The position numbers and the translations under genes were made by a program. 64,000 bases of DNA from assembly GCA_963920525.1 (NCBI GenBank), contig OY986438.1, positions 76,456,060 through 76,520,059 on the forward strand, written 5' to 3'. This document shows positions 24,461 to 34,845 of this stretch, one piece after another (position 1 is the first letter of the stretch; every line of letters begins with the position of its first letter). Source of the stretch: Dichetophora obliterata (Eukaryota; Arthropoda; Insecta; Diptera; Sciomyzidae). The notes beneath the pieces are model-generated. The model was not told where the DNA came from. It did no database searches and saw nothing but the letters and a program-made list of their open reading frames with translations.

Positions 24461-24713
24461 GACAGCAAGAAAAATTGAATTTTGAGCAATGAACAATTTC
24501 TTTTTTTTTCAGCAACAATATAAAATATTTTTTGTGACGCAACGCACGACCATGCATTTTGTAACAAATTTTGAGTCCCTTACCAATACCACATTTAATC
24601 ATAAATGTCCAACCCTCATCCACCCTCAATGTGTGACGTATTATATGGACAATACCTACATAAGTAACGAATTTACTTTCAAAAGTTTCAAACTCAATTA
24701 TTCAAAATTGTTG

Positions 24714-24885
24714 AATATTTCTATGTGTTTGTTGTTTTCAATACAAAATTTAAAGCTTAAAAAAATTTTGTAATGAAATTGTCAATAACTGAAAAGCAGT
24801 TAACAGTTTTTACCAAAATTTTTTATTTTTAAGCTTCAAATTTTGTTTTGAAATAAAAAAATTACAACAAACACATAGAAATATT
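24714..24885. repeat. AT-rich hairpin
   Basis: The arm from 24,714 (AATATTTCTATGTGTTTGTTG) is complementary to the arm ending at 24,885, followed by weaker pairing through an AAGCTT block. The loop is about 40 bases. Confidence 0.7.
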
Positions 24886-26699
24886 AAAAACACTGGTTAA
24901 GAATTTGTTAATTTTTCAGAATAGGGCTGTAAATCGGAACATGTCTACATAACAATAATATAAAAATATCAACATCGACTCCGTTAATCTCCGTTTTGTT
25001 TTAAATTAAGCCGTGCACTTTTCTTATACACACAGCTTTGTTTTTTCACTTATGCATTATAATGCATATATGCTCTCCCACAGCAATGCTTCTCAATAAA
25101 GCGATTGTGTGGCTTGGCGTCTTGTTGTTGTTTTTTGTGTGGGGAAAAAGTGTTTTTAATTTCTAATTTTAACCTATCTAAATGACAAAACATTTGAATA
25201 CTAATTATAATAAGCCGTTGCTATGAACTAGAGCTTTCAAATGTTATACGTTTCATTAGAATTGGTTGTCTTAGAGTCGGTAAAAAGGGGGCTATATAAC
25301 TAGGGGGCAAATATATGTATTCTGTATCAAATTGATATAACAAAGAAGTACAATTTGTACCAATTCAACAAAAAAAAAGACAAACAGAAAATTTGACAAT
25401 CATATATCCTCAGTAATTCATAACATAGTTTTTGTAATACATGTACAAAAACATATTTTGGTTTACATAACATTCTCATTTGAAATTATTTCAAAAAAGT
25501 ATTTCGTATGTTGTACCAACGCATGCAAAAAAATCTTATTGACACCACGGTTATAGCTTCTTTTTTAAAATGTTGCTGAAGACATTTTATTAATTAAAAA
25601 AAAATTATATTCAAACCACCATCAAAAATATATCTTTCAAATCAGAGAAAAAGAGAACATATTTTACGTTGAAATTTACGTAATTATTCCGAATAAAACA
25701 ATTTTTTAACGTATCATTTTTTATATTTTTTGTTATGTTGTATAACTTTCTTATTCGAATTTTGGCTTTTGTAGTTTTTTGTACGAAATAGCTGAAGATT
25801 ATGACATAACTATCCATAAAGTCAGTTTTTTAATTTTTTTCATTTTTAGATTTTTGGGGATTTTTCAAAAAACTGCATACATTTGAATTTTATATCAAAT
25901 CGAATGGTTTTAGCCTATGGCGTAAAAAATTTTTTATTAATTTGGACTAACTTAATGTATATTTACACAAAACAACAGTATATACATATATTGTATTTAT
26001 TACCAGTATTCCCCGGCAGACGTTGTCTTGCCACAGACCACCTTACTGCCATATACGAAAATGTCAAGAAATGCCAAATACATTCACCATTTCCAGTATA
26101 GCTTCCGAAAGTAACCATATGAACTAAATTACCAAATTTAAGTCTAATACGATCAAAACCGTGCCTAATATAGCATTTTTGTTGATTTGTAAGCTGTAAA
26201 AAGGGGTGAGGCAAAATTATTTCCCATAAACCATCTCGTACTCGACACAAATTGACTACCAACATTTTAGCTTAATTTAGTTTAAACCTGGCGCGCTATG
26301 CTTCACTCCACGCTGACATCACGAAAAATTAGTGTAACTAAACTGGGACATGCCCATTTTTAGTGCACTTGCCGAGTGAACCATATGAACTTGTGAGGAC
26401 ACAAATCGTTGTACAATTTGTGCCCCACAAATGATATGTATAAAGGAAATGAAATGTAAATAAATTATGAATGTTTAATAAATTTAACTAAATTTAATAT
26501 GTAAGGTAAATAATAAAAATATTATACATATAAAATGTATCAAATATAACAAATTATTATAAATACATTGAAGTAATAATAAATAAGTAAATAAATAATA
26601 AATACACACATACAAACTGCGAAGGCATATTCACAGTCACACATACACAGGCAGGGAAAACAAAAAACGTGAACGGCGAAACAGAACACAGCGAGAGCA

Positions 26700-26735
26700 T
26701 ATATAAGGCAACTCGCTGGCATAAGAAAATCAGTC
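26700..26735 (+). promoter_or_regulatory. Core promoter: TATA box plus initiator
   Basis: TATATAAG (26,700-26,707) is followed by TCAGTC (26,730-26,735). The initiator A at 26,732 is about 30 bases downstream of the TATA box, the canonical spacing in flies. No gene follows, so it is more likely the promoter of a decayed LTR. Confidence 0.4.
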
Positions 26736-26806
26736 TGGGTGCAAGCGCGGCTGCGTGCACATGTCGAGACTAGCTAGTGAAAGTGTTTCCACCTTTCAAA
26801 CGTAGT

Positions 26807-26955
26807 TAGAAGTCATAGGAACGTGTTCCCACCGTTCAATTAGAAGCTATAGGAACGTGTCTCCACCGTTCAGCATAGAAGTCATAGGAACGTGTCTCCA
26901 CCGTTCAGCATAGAAATCATAGGAACGTGTACCCACCGTTCAGTATAGAAGTCAG
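26807..26955 (+). repeat. 35-bp tandem repeat, four copies plus a partial fifth
   Basis: Units start at 26,807, 26,841, 26,876, 26,911 and 26,946 with consensus TAGAAGTCATAGGAACGTG followed by TCTCCACCGTTCAGCA. The first unit is one base shorter. It lies just downstream of the TATA/Inr pair, so it may be the R/U5 or leader part of a decayed retroelement. Confidence 0.85.
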
Positions 26956-27393
26956 AAGCTATTAAACATAAGATATATATTAGAGTGGGGCGATTAGTAT
27001 GGAAGGAAAAAAGTGTTAATGGGCACTTCGCGTTTCTGATTCTTGGGATTGTACTGAGCAAAAAAGTCCACTAGACCATACGTCTACGGTGAAAATCGAG
27101 CTTCCAGATTTTGACTTGCAGTTTTTTCTCAGACTTTTGTGAAATTTTTTTTTTTATATTTTGGCCTATAACAGCCAAACCATTGAGATTTTTGTCTTAG
27201 TATTGGATCGAAAATCTCAATGGTTTGACAGTTTTGAATTTTTATTCTCATTTTATTTTTTCTTTTGCTTTCAACACATTAAATAATTTCATGTTCCATT
27301 TTCTTGAAATTGAACACAATAAACATTTTTTAGATTTTTATGATTTTTTTTTTTTTGTGTTTGAAATGCCAAAAACAGGCACTTTAAGGAGTT

Positions 27394-27674
27394 TGTTAAC
27401 ACAGCAGAAGATGCCTATGTGTGTCAGCCAAGGCACACATGTTGAAGCATAAGCAGTTGGGCTCATGTCACAGTCAATGACCTAGTCATGAGTTGTGTTA
27501 ACTGAATATATTGTAGCGTTTTTTATATTACGCAATTGCAGCGTATGCATTTTAACTAAATTAAAATGTATTAAACTTTGTGTTATTTGTAAGCGTTTTT
27601 ATTATTAAATTGTAGAGTATGCATTCTAGTTAATTAAATTGTATGTATTAAAGTTTTGTTGTTTGTAAGCGTTT
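27394..27674 (+). repeat. BEL 5' LTR, first part
   Basis: It starts TGTTAACACAGCAGAAG and is cut after GTTT at 27,671-27,674 by gypsy-A. The remainder resumes after 35,416. Confidence 0.92.
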
Positions 27675-28639
27675 TGTAGTGCACTTCAATCTAAACATTT
27701 CTATAACTCTAACTTAAACACATTTATTCCATGCAATTGTTATTTATAAACATTTAACACATAAAGATCTAGTCTACAAACTAACATTTCTATAAATGTA
27801 GCCTAAGCACATTTATGTAGCAAACAAACAAAACAAACACATAACTATTGTTTACATTCTTACTCGCTTGCACTTTATGTTTACATAACATACATAACTA
27901 CACTAAAATGACTACATAAACTAATATTCTACTTAGTTACAATTATATTAAATAAGATATATATTTAATTTTGTATTTATTTTTAAGTTAAAAAATACTG
28001 TTAATAATAAAAAATAAATAAACTGGCCATTTCAGCCCTTGGAAGGACTTTGACCTAGCTTCTATTGATCATTTGTGCTGTGCGTGTTATTAAATGTTTG
28101 ATCACAAATGACCGAGAACTGGACCTACGTGTTTTATGCCGACTCCGAACGGCTTATGTTCTCAAGAAGCTTTACATGGCAATTTTTACTCTCTGAGGTT
28201 TGCCATTGTCTGCAGAGAGGTGACGACCGAACAGAAAAATTATTTCAATTGAAAAAACTTTCTGTCTGAGCTGGAATTGAACCCGGGCTACAGCGGATCT
28301 TTAACTTAGGGGCCACGCACTCTACCCACTAGGCTACGGTCGCCACTGTTACATAAAAAATACTGTTACTTGGCTTTATAAGCCGAAGAAAATCTGAAAA
28401 TAAAATCATTAAAAGTTTTGAGCTTAAATCAACTCCTCCTTTTACTTGCTATATTTCTAAGCGCCTGAATGCACTTTCGAGTGACGGCGCAAAGAAATCT
28501 TTTTTTAAAACTGGCCAGTAGCGCTCTTAAGCGCTGGCAATAAAAAAAAAAATCAAACGCGTATAATTAAAATATAACCGCGTAAACTTTAATTCGCATT
28601 AACCGTACAAAAGTAAAAGTCGCGCGTCCAACCCTTACA
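27675..28639 (+). repeat. gypsy-A 5' LTR (contains a SINE)
   Basis: It starts TGTAGTGCACTTC and ends CCCTTACA. It is 965 bp against 571 bp for the 3' LTR; the difference is a 351-bp SINE with its duplicated 14 bp, plus 29 bp (28,559-28,587) missing from the 3' copy. A TATA-like TTTATAAG lies at 28,375-28,382, only seven bases after the SINE's right target copy. Confidence 0.93.
28004..28354 (-). mobile_element. tRNA-derived SINE
   Basis: The 351-bp insert is flanked by the perfect 14-bp duplication AAAAAATACTGTTA (27,990-28,003 and 28,355-28,368). On the minus strand it has an RNA polymerase III A box (TAGCCTAGTGGG, 28,325-28,336) and B box (GGTTCAATTCC, 28,273-28,283) in a tRNA-like head, then a body with a GGAGTCGGCATAAAAC block and an AT-rich tail. 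It has no coding capacity and depends on a LINE for movement. Confidence 0.92.
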
Positions 28640-29049
28640 TGGCGATCCTGCCCAACACGGACCCAATTCTGATCCGCACGAAGGAAGAAATTTTGCCGAC
28701 GGTAAAACGAATTGAGGAGTACGTACCCGCTGGCGGCGTCATAAATGTGCCACTTTACAAGCCACAAAGACAGGGCCCTAAACCGGTGACTTTAGAGGAG
28801 TACCGCAGACGGCAAGCAGTTAAGAAAGAGCAAGAACTCACGGCCATACCGGTAACATCTAAACCAAAGCACAGGCGCGGAGGCCGATTGGTAAAGCTGA
28901 GGAAGAAATTGGCTACACTCAAAGCCATCGTGAACGCGGAGAAGCCTCCCGATTACCATACCGCTGGATGCGTATGGTTAGAAATCGCTGAGCTGGAACA
29001 ACAGCTAAAAGACAGGAAGAAGCAGCCGATGCAACAACAACAACAATAA
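28639..29049 (+). CDS. gypsy-A ORF0: basic accessory protein of 136 residues
   Basis: The ATG uses the last A of the LTR and the first TG of the primer site, so the protein starts exactly at the LTR junction (MAILPNTD). It contains EEYVP, a PLY segment, GPKPVTLEEYRRRQ, KKEQE, a basic KPKHRRGGRLVKLRKKL core, a predicted coiled C-terminal helix (EIAELEQQLKDR) and a Gln tail. The same order of motifs is found in gypsy-B and gypsy-B2. It is separate from gag (680 bp away). Function unknown; the basic core suggests RNA or DNA binding by inference only. Confidence 0.8.
   Translation: MAILPNTDPILIRTKEEILPTVKRIEEYVPAGGVINVPLYKPQRQGPKPVTLEEYRRRQAVKKEQELTAIPVTSKPKHRRGGRLVKLRKKLATLKAIVNAEKPPDYHTAGCVWLEIAELEQQLKDRKKQPMQQQQQ
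28640..28652 (+). promoter_or_regulatory. gypsy-A primer binding site
   Basis: TGGCGATCCTGCC directly follows the LTR end ACA. The same TGGCGATCCTGC start occurs in gypsy-B. I cannot name the primer tRNA with confidence. Confidence 0.7.
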
Positions 29050-29220
29050 ACTTATTTTTCCTTATTATTTATTTATTAATTTTATAAAAACAAAAATTAT
29101 GAAGAAATACTAAAAAAAAAAAATTTTAATTAAAACCATTTCTTTATTATTTTATTTTGGAGAAGCAAATTAAAACATGAAAAATTAACACATACACACA
29201 TACATACACTTCAATGCGTT

Positions 29221-29487
29221 ATGCTTGTTGCAATTTTTGAGTTAAATTTTTTTTCTCAACACTTGAACTTCTATTTATTTTTCTCGGCAGAAAGCTCGTA
29301 TATGCTGAAATTGCATTTTAAGTGCACATATTTGTTTGTGCGGTTCAGCATTGTTTTTTTCTTTTTCTTATTTTTCACACTGTTTGCTCTGATATATTTT
29401 TTTACACTTCACAACAGGTTGCGAAATGAAATGCAAATATTTTCCGAGTATATGCATTTCATTTTTAACACAACAAAAATAATTTAA
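29221..29487 (+). CDS. Hydrophobic 88-residue ORF in gypsy-A, function unknown
   Basis: This open frame between ORF0 and gag encodes a hydrophobic protein with a long apolar segment (around residues 40-63) followed by a basic stretch with HNRLRNE. The position matches the small membrane ORF of gypsy-B, and both have an IYF followed by basic residues after the apolar segment. The region is T-rich, which produces hydrophobic frames by chance, so it may not be a gene. The rest of 29,050-29,728 holds nothing else. Confidence 0.35.
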   Translation: MLVAIFELNFFSQHLNFYLFFSAESSYMLKLHFKCTYLFVRFSIVFFFFLFFTLFALIYFFTLHNRLRNEMQIFSEYMHFIFNTTKII

Positions 29488-29728
29488 AACATTTAAACTA
29501 AATTGAACTCACTTCTACATTTTCAAAGTTAAATTTTTTTTTTCTCTTTACAATTTACGCACACGCGACCAGTTTATTTTCATTCACGAACTAAACGTCA
29601 CTTAGTTCTTCTTTTTCTTTTGGTCGACTTTCTTATAGTAAGTAATATTCTATATGTTGGTACTACCACAGGGTGTTCCATACGAATTAAATTATAAATA
29701 ACTTAATCTATTACAAAAATTTTTTTAT

Positions 29729-30952
29729 ATGGAAATAATTGAAAGAAACATTTTAATACTAGAAAAATTTATATTAAACTTTAAGAAAAGTAAAAACAGA
29801 AAATACAGCAGTGAATACGTAAAAAGTAAGTTGAATTTTTTTCAAAATATAAAAGTTGAAATAGAGAATATTGAAGACAATGAAGATTGTCGAATTTTAA
29901 AAGTAAAATTCAACAATATTTATTATGAAGTTGTGAATATAATAAATAATTTAATTATAAAAGTTAATACAAAAAGTTTAAAAGAAATTGCTAATATAGA
30001 TTTAGATTTATCAAAAATTTGGGAGGAAGAGAAAATTTTGCCTAAAATGTCCAATTTCGACATTAATGTGGTAGGTAAAAACCTACAAGTTTTTAAAGGA
30101 GACTATAATGGATTAGAGGATTTTATTGTACAAGCAGAATTATTGCATGATTTAGTGAAGGATGATGATAAGGAAATTTTTGTTAAATATATTTATAATT
30201 TTAAATTAACCACCCAAGTACGCAGTATACTTGGACGTTCACACCGGCCTTCTACTTTTGCGGAATTAAAAACTTTATTGGAAAAATCGTACCCAAATCC
30301 GAAAAATTTGCAACAAATATTAAATGAATTTAGTTCACTGAAACAAAATAATATGCCAATAGCAGCTTTCAGAGAAAAATTGGTAGAACTTTCAGAACAG
30401 CTAAGTGCGTATGAAATAAAAGGTCTAGAAAATCCGAGTAAGGACGCGAAAGATGCGGTATACAAAATAAATGAGAGTATGGCACTCAATATTTTCACAA
30501 AAGGTGTCGATACAGAATATAGAAATATATTACTAGCAAATCCACCGAAAACTTTTGGTGAGGCTGTTGAGAGGTGTATGACAGTAGAAGAAGATTTAAA
30601 GGCTAATGGAAACAATATTTTTCACATTAGAAACAATTTTAGAGAACAGAGATATAACAATAATTTTAATAATAATCAGAGAAATTATAAAAATGACTAT
30701 TTAAACAGCAATTACAGATATAATAACAATAGCAACAATTTTAGAATCAATAGTAATAATTCAAATCAAGGCTTTAACAGAAACAGAAACTTTCCAAACA
30801 ATAATAATTTTCAATATAACAACAGTTTTCGGTACAACAATAGCCCAAACAGAAATTTTAGCAGGAATAATAATAATAATTTTCATTACAATGTGCAGGG
30901 AAACGGCGATGGCCGGGTAGCAGGAGCTGTTACCCGCAGAGGCCAAAATTAA
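29729..30952 (+). CDS. gypsy-A Gag without zinc knuckles, Asn/Arg-rich tail
   Basis: This is the structural protein of gypsy-A, 407 residues. The N-terminal region has a KKSKNRKYSSEY block also seen in gypsy-B. The middle holds a capsid-type domain (from about MSNFDIN onward, FKGDYNGLEDF). The C-terminal 100 residues are a low-complexity tail of Asn, Arg, Tyr and Phe with no CCHC motif, so RNA binding must rely on basic and aromatic residues. The last codons contain the slippery site GGGAAAC and the downstream stem-loop; translation in frame ends at 30,952. Confidence 0.93.
   Translation: MEIIERNILILEKFILNFKKSKNRKYSSEYVKSKLNFFQNIKVEIENIEDNEDCRILKVKFNNIYYEVVNIINNLIIKVNTKSLKEIANIDLDLSKIWEEEKILPKMSNFDINVVGKNLQVFKGDYNGLEDFIVQAELLHDLVKDDDKEIFVKYIYNFKLTTQVRSILGRSHRPSTFAELKTLLEKSYPNPKNLQQILNEFSSLKQNNMPIAAFREKLVELSEQLSAYEIKGLENPSKDAKDAVYKINESMALNIFTKGVDTEYRNILLANPPKTFGEAVERCMTVEEDLKANGNNIFHIRNNFREQRYNNNFNNNQRNYKNDYLNSNYRYNNNSNNFRINSNNSNQGFNRNRNFPNNNNFQYNNSFRYNNSPNRNFSRNNNNNFHYNVQGNGDGRVAGAVTRRGQN
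30898..30936 (+). promoter_or_regulatory. -1 ribosomal frameshift signal of gypsy-A
   Basis: The heptamer GGGAAAC (30,898-30,904) is in the correct phase (G GGA AAC) in gag. After a 9-base spacer a stem-loop forms between CGGGTAGCA (30,914-30,922) and TGTTACCCG (30,928-30,936) with loop GGAGC. Pol is open in the -1 frame across this site. This matches the standard layout of retroviral -1 frameshifting. Confidence 0.85.
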
Positions 30953-33900
30953 TTTTACAACTAACAAAAAACTTATCTAATTTCATAATTTTAAAATGTA
31001 AAAATTCAAATAGAACTTTAAAATTCCTTATAGATACGGGAGCTGATATTTCCGTTTGCAAAGTTGAAAATGCTAGCAATTTAAACACAAGATATATTAC
31101 AAAGATAACAGGCATAACGAACGAAACTATAGAATGTATTGGTACATCAAATTTAAAACTTTATATTGAAAATGAGGAAATTGAACATAATTTTCAAATA
31201 GTTGAAAATGATTTTCCTATAGCAACAGATGGAATAATAGGCCGAGACATGATGAGGAGGTATATGTCAAAAATAGATTACGAAACATGTACAGTTACAT
31301 TTATAATTAATGAAAAAGAAATAATATTACCAATAATTTTAAAGGATTTTTATAATGTTACGGTACCCGCACGAACAGAAGCGGTAGTCCCGATCGATAT
31401 CAAAGTTAAAGAAGATAGCATAATTCTTAATGAAGAAATTAGTGAGGGAGTATTTTTAGGAAATAGTATTATACCCGCGAACGGAGTAGCGCACGTCAAG
31501 TTGATGAATGCAACCAATGAAGAGATAAAAATAAAAAGTTTTAATGTGAAAACTAAACCATTAAGTAATTACAACATTTTTCACTGCAAGGAAAATAAAC
31601 ATTTTAATAAAAATAGGCTGAACAAACTTTTAACCAATTTGGATATTGGATGCAATGGATCAGAAGTCAGAAAATCGATAATAGATATCATCGCAGAATA
31701 TCAAGATATTTTTCATCTCCCTGGAGAACATTTAAGCGTCAATAATTTTTATAAACAACAAATACAAACAACAGATTCGACCCCTGTTTACATAAAAAAT
31801 TACCGACTGCCACAAACACAAATGACTGAAATAAATGAACAGGTTGACCAACTGCTACAGGACAACATCATAGAACACTCAATTAGTCCGTACAATTCCC
31901 CACTACTCGTGGTCCCAAAAAAATCAGCGGACGACACAAAAAAATGGAGACTAGTCGTCGATTTTAGAAAGCTTAATGAAAAAATCGTGAGTGATAAATT
32001 TCCCCTGACCAAAATTGAAGACGTTCTTGACAGACTCGGAAGAGCTAAGTACTTTTCGACATTGGACATGACCAGCTCGTTCCACCAGATAGGCTTAGAC
32101 GAAGACTCGCGACCACTTACCTCATTTTCAACAGGAAACGGACATTTTCAATTTACCCGCTTACCATTCGGACTTAAAATTTCGTCTAATAGCTTTCAAC
32201 GTATGTTGACGATAGCATTGACCGGGTTAGACGCAGAAGCTTTTTTGTACGTGGATGATATAATTGTATTTGGGTGCAGCCTACAGCACCATAACGAAAG
32301 TTTGGCAAAAGTATTTAATCGAATGAGAAAATTTAACCTGAAGTTAAATCCAGATAAATGTTCATTTTTGAAACCTGAAGTTGTTTATCTTGGGCATTTG
32401 ATAACAAACGAAGGCATAAGAACAGACCCAGCAAAGAATAAAGTAATACGAAACTACCCAGTACCAACAAACTCAGATGAAGTAAGGAGATTTGTGGCCT
32501 TTGCCAATTATTATAGGCGTTTTATACCGAAATTTGCTGATATAGCCAAAAATTTAAATGCATTGCTAAAGAAAAATACAAAATTTGAATGGAATGACGC
32601 GTGTCATCAAGCATTCGAAACTTTAAAATCAAAATTACTTAATCCACCAATTCTTCAATACCCTGATTTCGATAAACCATTCGTTCTAACTACTGACGCC
32701 TCAAATTATGCCTTAGGTGCAGTATTGTCGCAAGGTGAGATCGGGTCAGATTTACCAATTTCTTACGCAAGCAAATCACTCGGAAAGCACGATTTAAACA
32801 AACCAATTTTAGAAAAAGAATTATTGGCCATACACTGGGCGATAAATTTTTTCAGGCCTTATCTTTATGGTCGCAGATTTTCAGTTGTCACAGACCACAG
32901 ACCATTGGTGTCTCTCTTTTCGCATAAAAACCCATCGTCTAAAATGACACGTATTAGGTTAGACCTATGCGACTATGATTTCGAAATTAAATACAAAACA
33001 GGGAAAGCTAATACCAATGCAGATGCATTGTCTAGAATCATTATAAATAGCGATTCGCTTAAAGCGATGATTCCAACCGTTTTAGAAAACGAAAACACAA
33101 AAATACTAGCCATAACGAGAAGTATGGATAAAAATAAGCATGCAAAAAACTCAACCAGTAACAATTTAGAACGTATTCCAGGCAGGGAGATTGATCACCT
33201 TTTTGTGTGGGAATGCACTTCACTATCGGATGTAAACAAAATAAGAAAACTAAAATTTATAACAGAAAAAGATTTTAAGGGTACTCAGATAGACATAGAA
33301 GACAATCAGGTTTTTGTACGATGCAGTGACAATCCGATGTTCACACAGATGACTTTGGAGAAACTGATTTCGAAGATGCAAAAACTAGGGATTGAAGAAT
33401 TAGCATTAAATATTAATGATGAAATATTTAGAAACATGGCCACGGAAAATTTTAAAAGAATTTATAATAATTTAAATGTTGGTAAAAATAAAGTAAAAAT
33501 ACTCATTTATAGAGAACCAAAAAGAATAATAGAGATAGAAAACCAGAAAAGAATAATTGATGAGTACCATAATTCGACCCATGGAGGTCATATGGGAATT
33601 AGAAAAACGATTTTAAAAATAAAGCAGAGGTATATATGGAAAAACATGAGTAGAATGATTAAAAATTTTATAAATAATTGCGAAACATGCAAAATTAACA
33701 AACAAACCAGACATACAAAAGAACAATTAACGGTGACAGACACACCAGGAACTAGTTTTGAAGTAGTTTCAATAGATACTGTAGGTCCTCTACGATTAAC
33801 AAATAACTACCGGTACATACTCACCATGCAGTGCGAATTAACAAAATATGTTATAGCATGTCCTATGGAGACGAAAGACGCCAAAACAGTAGCCAAAACT

Positions 33901-34548
33901 ATAATAGAAAACTTAATCTTGATTTATGGGCATTTTAAAATAATAAAGTCGGATAGGGGTACAGAGTTTACCAATGAGTTGATGTCGCAAATATGCAGTC
34001 AATTGAACATAAAACAAGTATTTAGCACACCGTATCATCACGAAACTCTTGGTTCTATAGAGAGGAACCACAGAGTGCTAAACGAATTTTTACTTAATTT
34101 TTGCAAAGATGACGAATGGGACCATTGGATCCCATACTTCACATTTGCGTACAATACGACACCTCATATCGATACGAACTATAGTCCATTTGAACTTATT
34201 TTTGGCAAATTGGCAAACCTACCAAATGAACAATTAGAAACATTTAAAACTTACAATACTGAAAATTATGCGCAAGAGCTAAAATTTAGATTAGCATATT
34301 CTTTAAAAAAAGCATATGAATTGATAAACATAGCTAAGGAGAAGCGAAAGAAAGATAATGAAATTTCAAACCCACTTAATATAAATATTGGTGATAAAAT
34401 AATTGTTAAAAGAATGAATAGAAGAAAGTATCAATCACCATATCATGGTCCATACACGGTAATTAAGAAAAATGGAGTAAATACAATAATAGATATAAAT
34501 GGAAAATTAAAAGAATACCACAATAATTTATTGAAAAAATGGATTTAA
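30905..34548 (+). CDS. gypsy-A Pol: protease, RT, RNase H, integrase
   Basis: The frame continues from the slippery site at 30,898 to 34,548, about 1,215 residues; the first ATG is only at 31,249, inside the protease region. Protease DTGAD starts at 31,033. The reverse transcriptase has intact YVDD (32,248-32,259). RNase H has TTDAS, EKELLAIHW and TDHRPL. The integrase has an HHCC zinc region ending CETCKINK, then SIDTVGP, KSDRGTEF and LGSIERNHR for the DDE triad, and a C-terminal YHGPY module. No stop or frameshift is present. Expression depends on -1 frameshifting from gag. Confidence 0.95.
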
Positions 34549-34833
34549 TTGAAATTAAATTTTGTATTAAATATATTAAAATTTGTTAACATGTCGGAAT
34601 TAATATATAAACAAAAATATTTGAATTGTATAATTACCAATTACAAATATATTTTTATTTGAATTGTATAGTTACAATTTAAAAAAAATAAATTGAAATT
34701 TATTGAAATATAAACACTAATATAATAAAGTAATAAATTTGAATTGTATAAATTAATAAAAAAAAAAAAAACAAAAAAAAATTTGCATTGTATAATTTTA
34801 AAAATTATTTTTTTAAATCAAATAATTTTATCT

Positions 34834-34845
34834 TAAGGATGGGGG
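34834..34845 (+). promoter_or_regulatory. gypsy-A polypurine tract
   Basis: TAAGGATGGGGG stands immediately before the 3' LTR start TGTAGTGC. The preceding 34,549-34,833 is AT-rich 3' untranslated sequence with no gene. Confidence 0.8.

Larger units (their letters stand above)
23354..26390. other. Repeat-rich intergenic stretch
   Basis: No gene is seen. It contains an inverted repeat (23,941-24,033 with 24,367-24,460), a long hairpin (24,714-24,770 with 24,812-24,885), a copy of the repeat also at 15,987 (24,520-24,640), a block at about 25,735-25,870 resembling 43,890-44,010 (GTACGAAATAGCT), and the inverted match to 21,895 near 25,985. Confidence 0.55.
26391..27393. other. Decayed LTR-like DNA with a core promoter, and BEL left flank
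   Basis: No gene is seen. The stretch holds a TATA/Inr pair, a 35-bp tandem repeat, and a perfect 16-bp hairpin (27,177-27,192 with 27,211-27,226). The BEL element follows directly after the target duplication GAGTT at 27,389-27,393. Confidence 0.45.

Noticed and set aside
24342..24773. Open frames on both strands near 24.3-24.8 kb
   Set aside because: They lie in inverted repeats and a dispersed repeat, overlap on opposite strands, and have no protein similarity.
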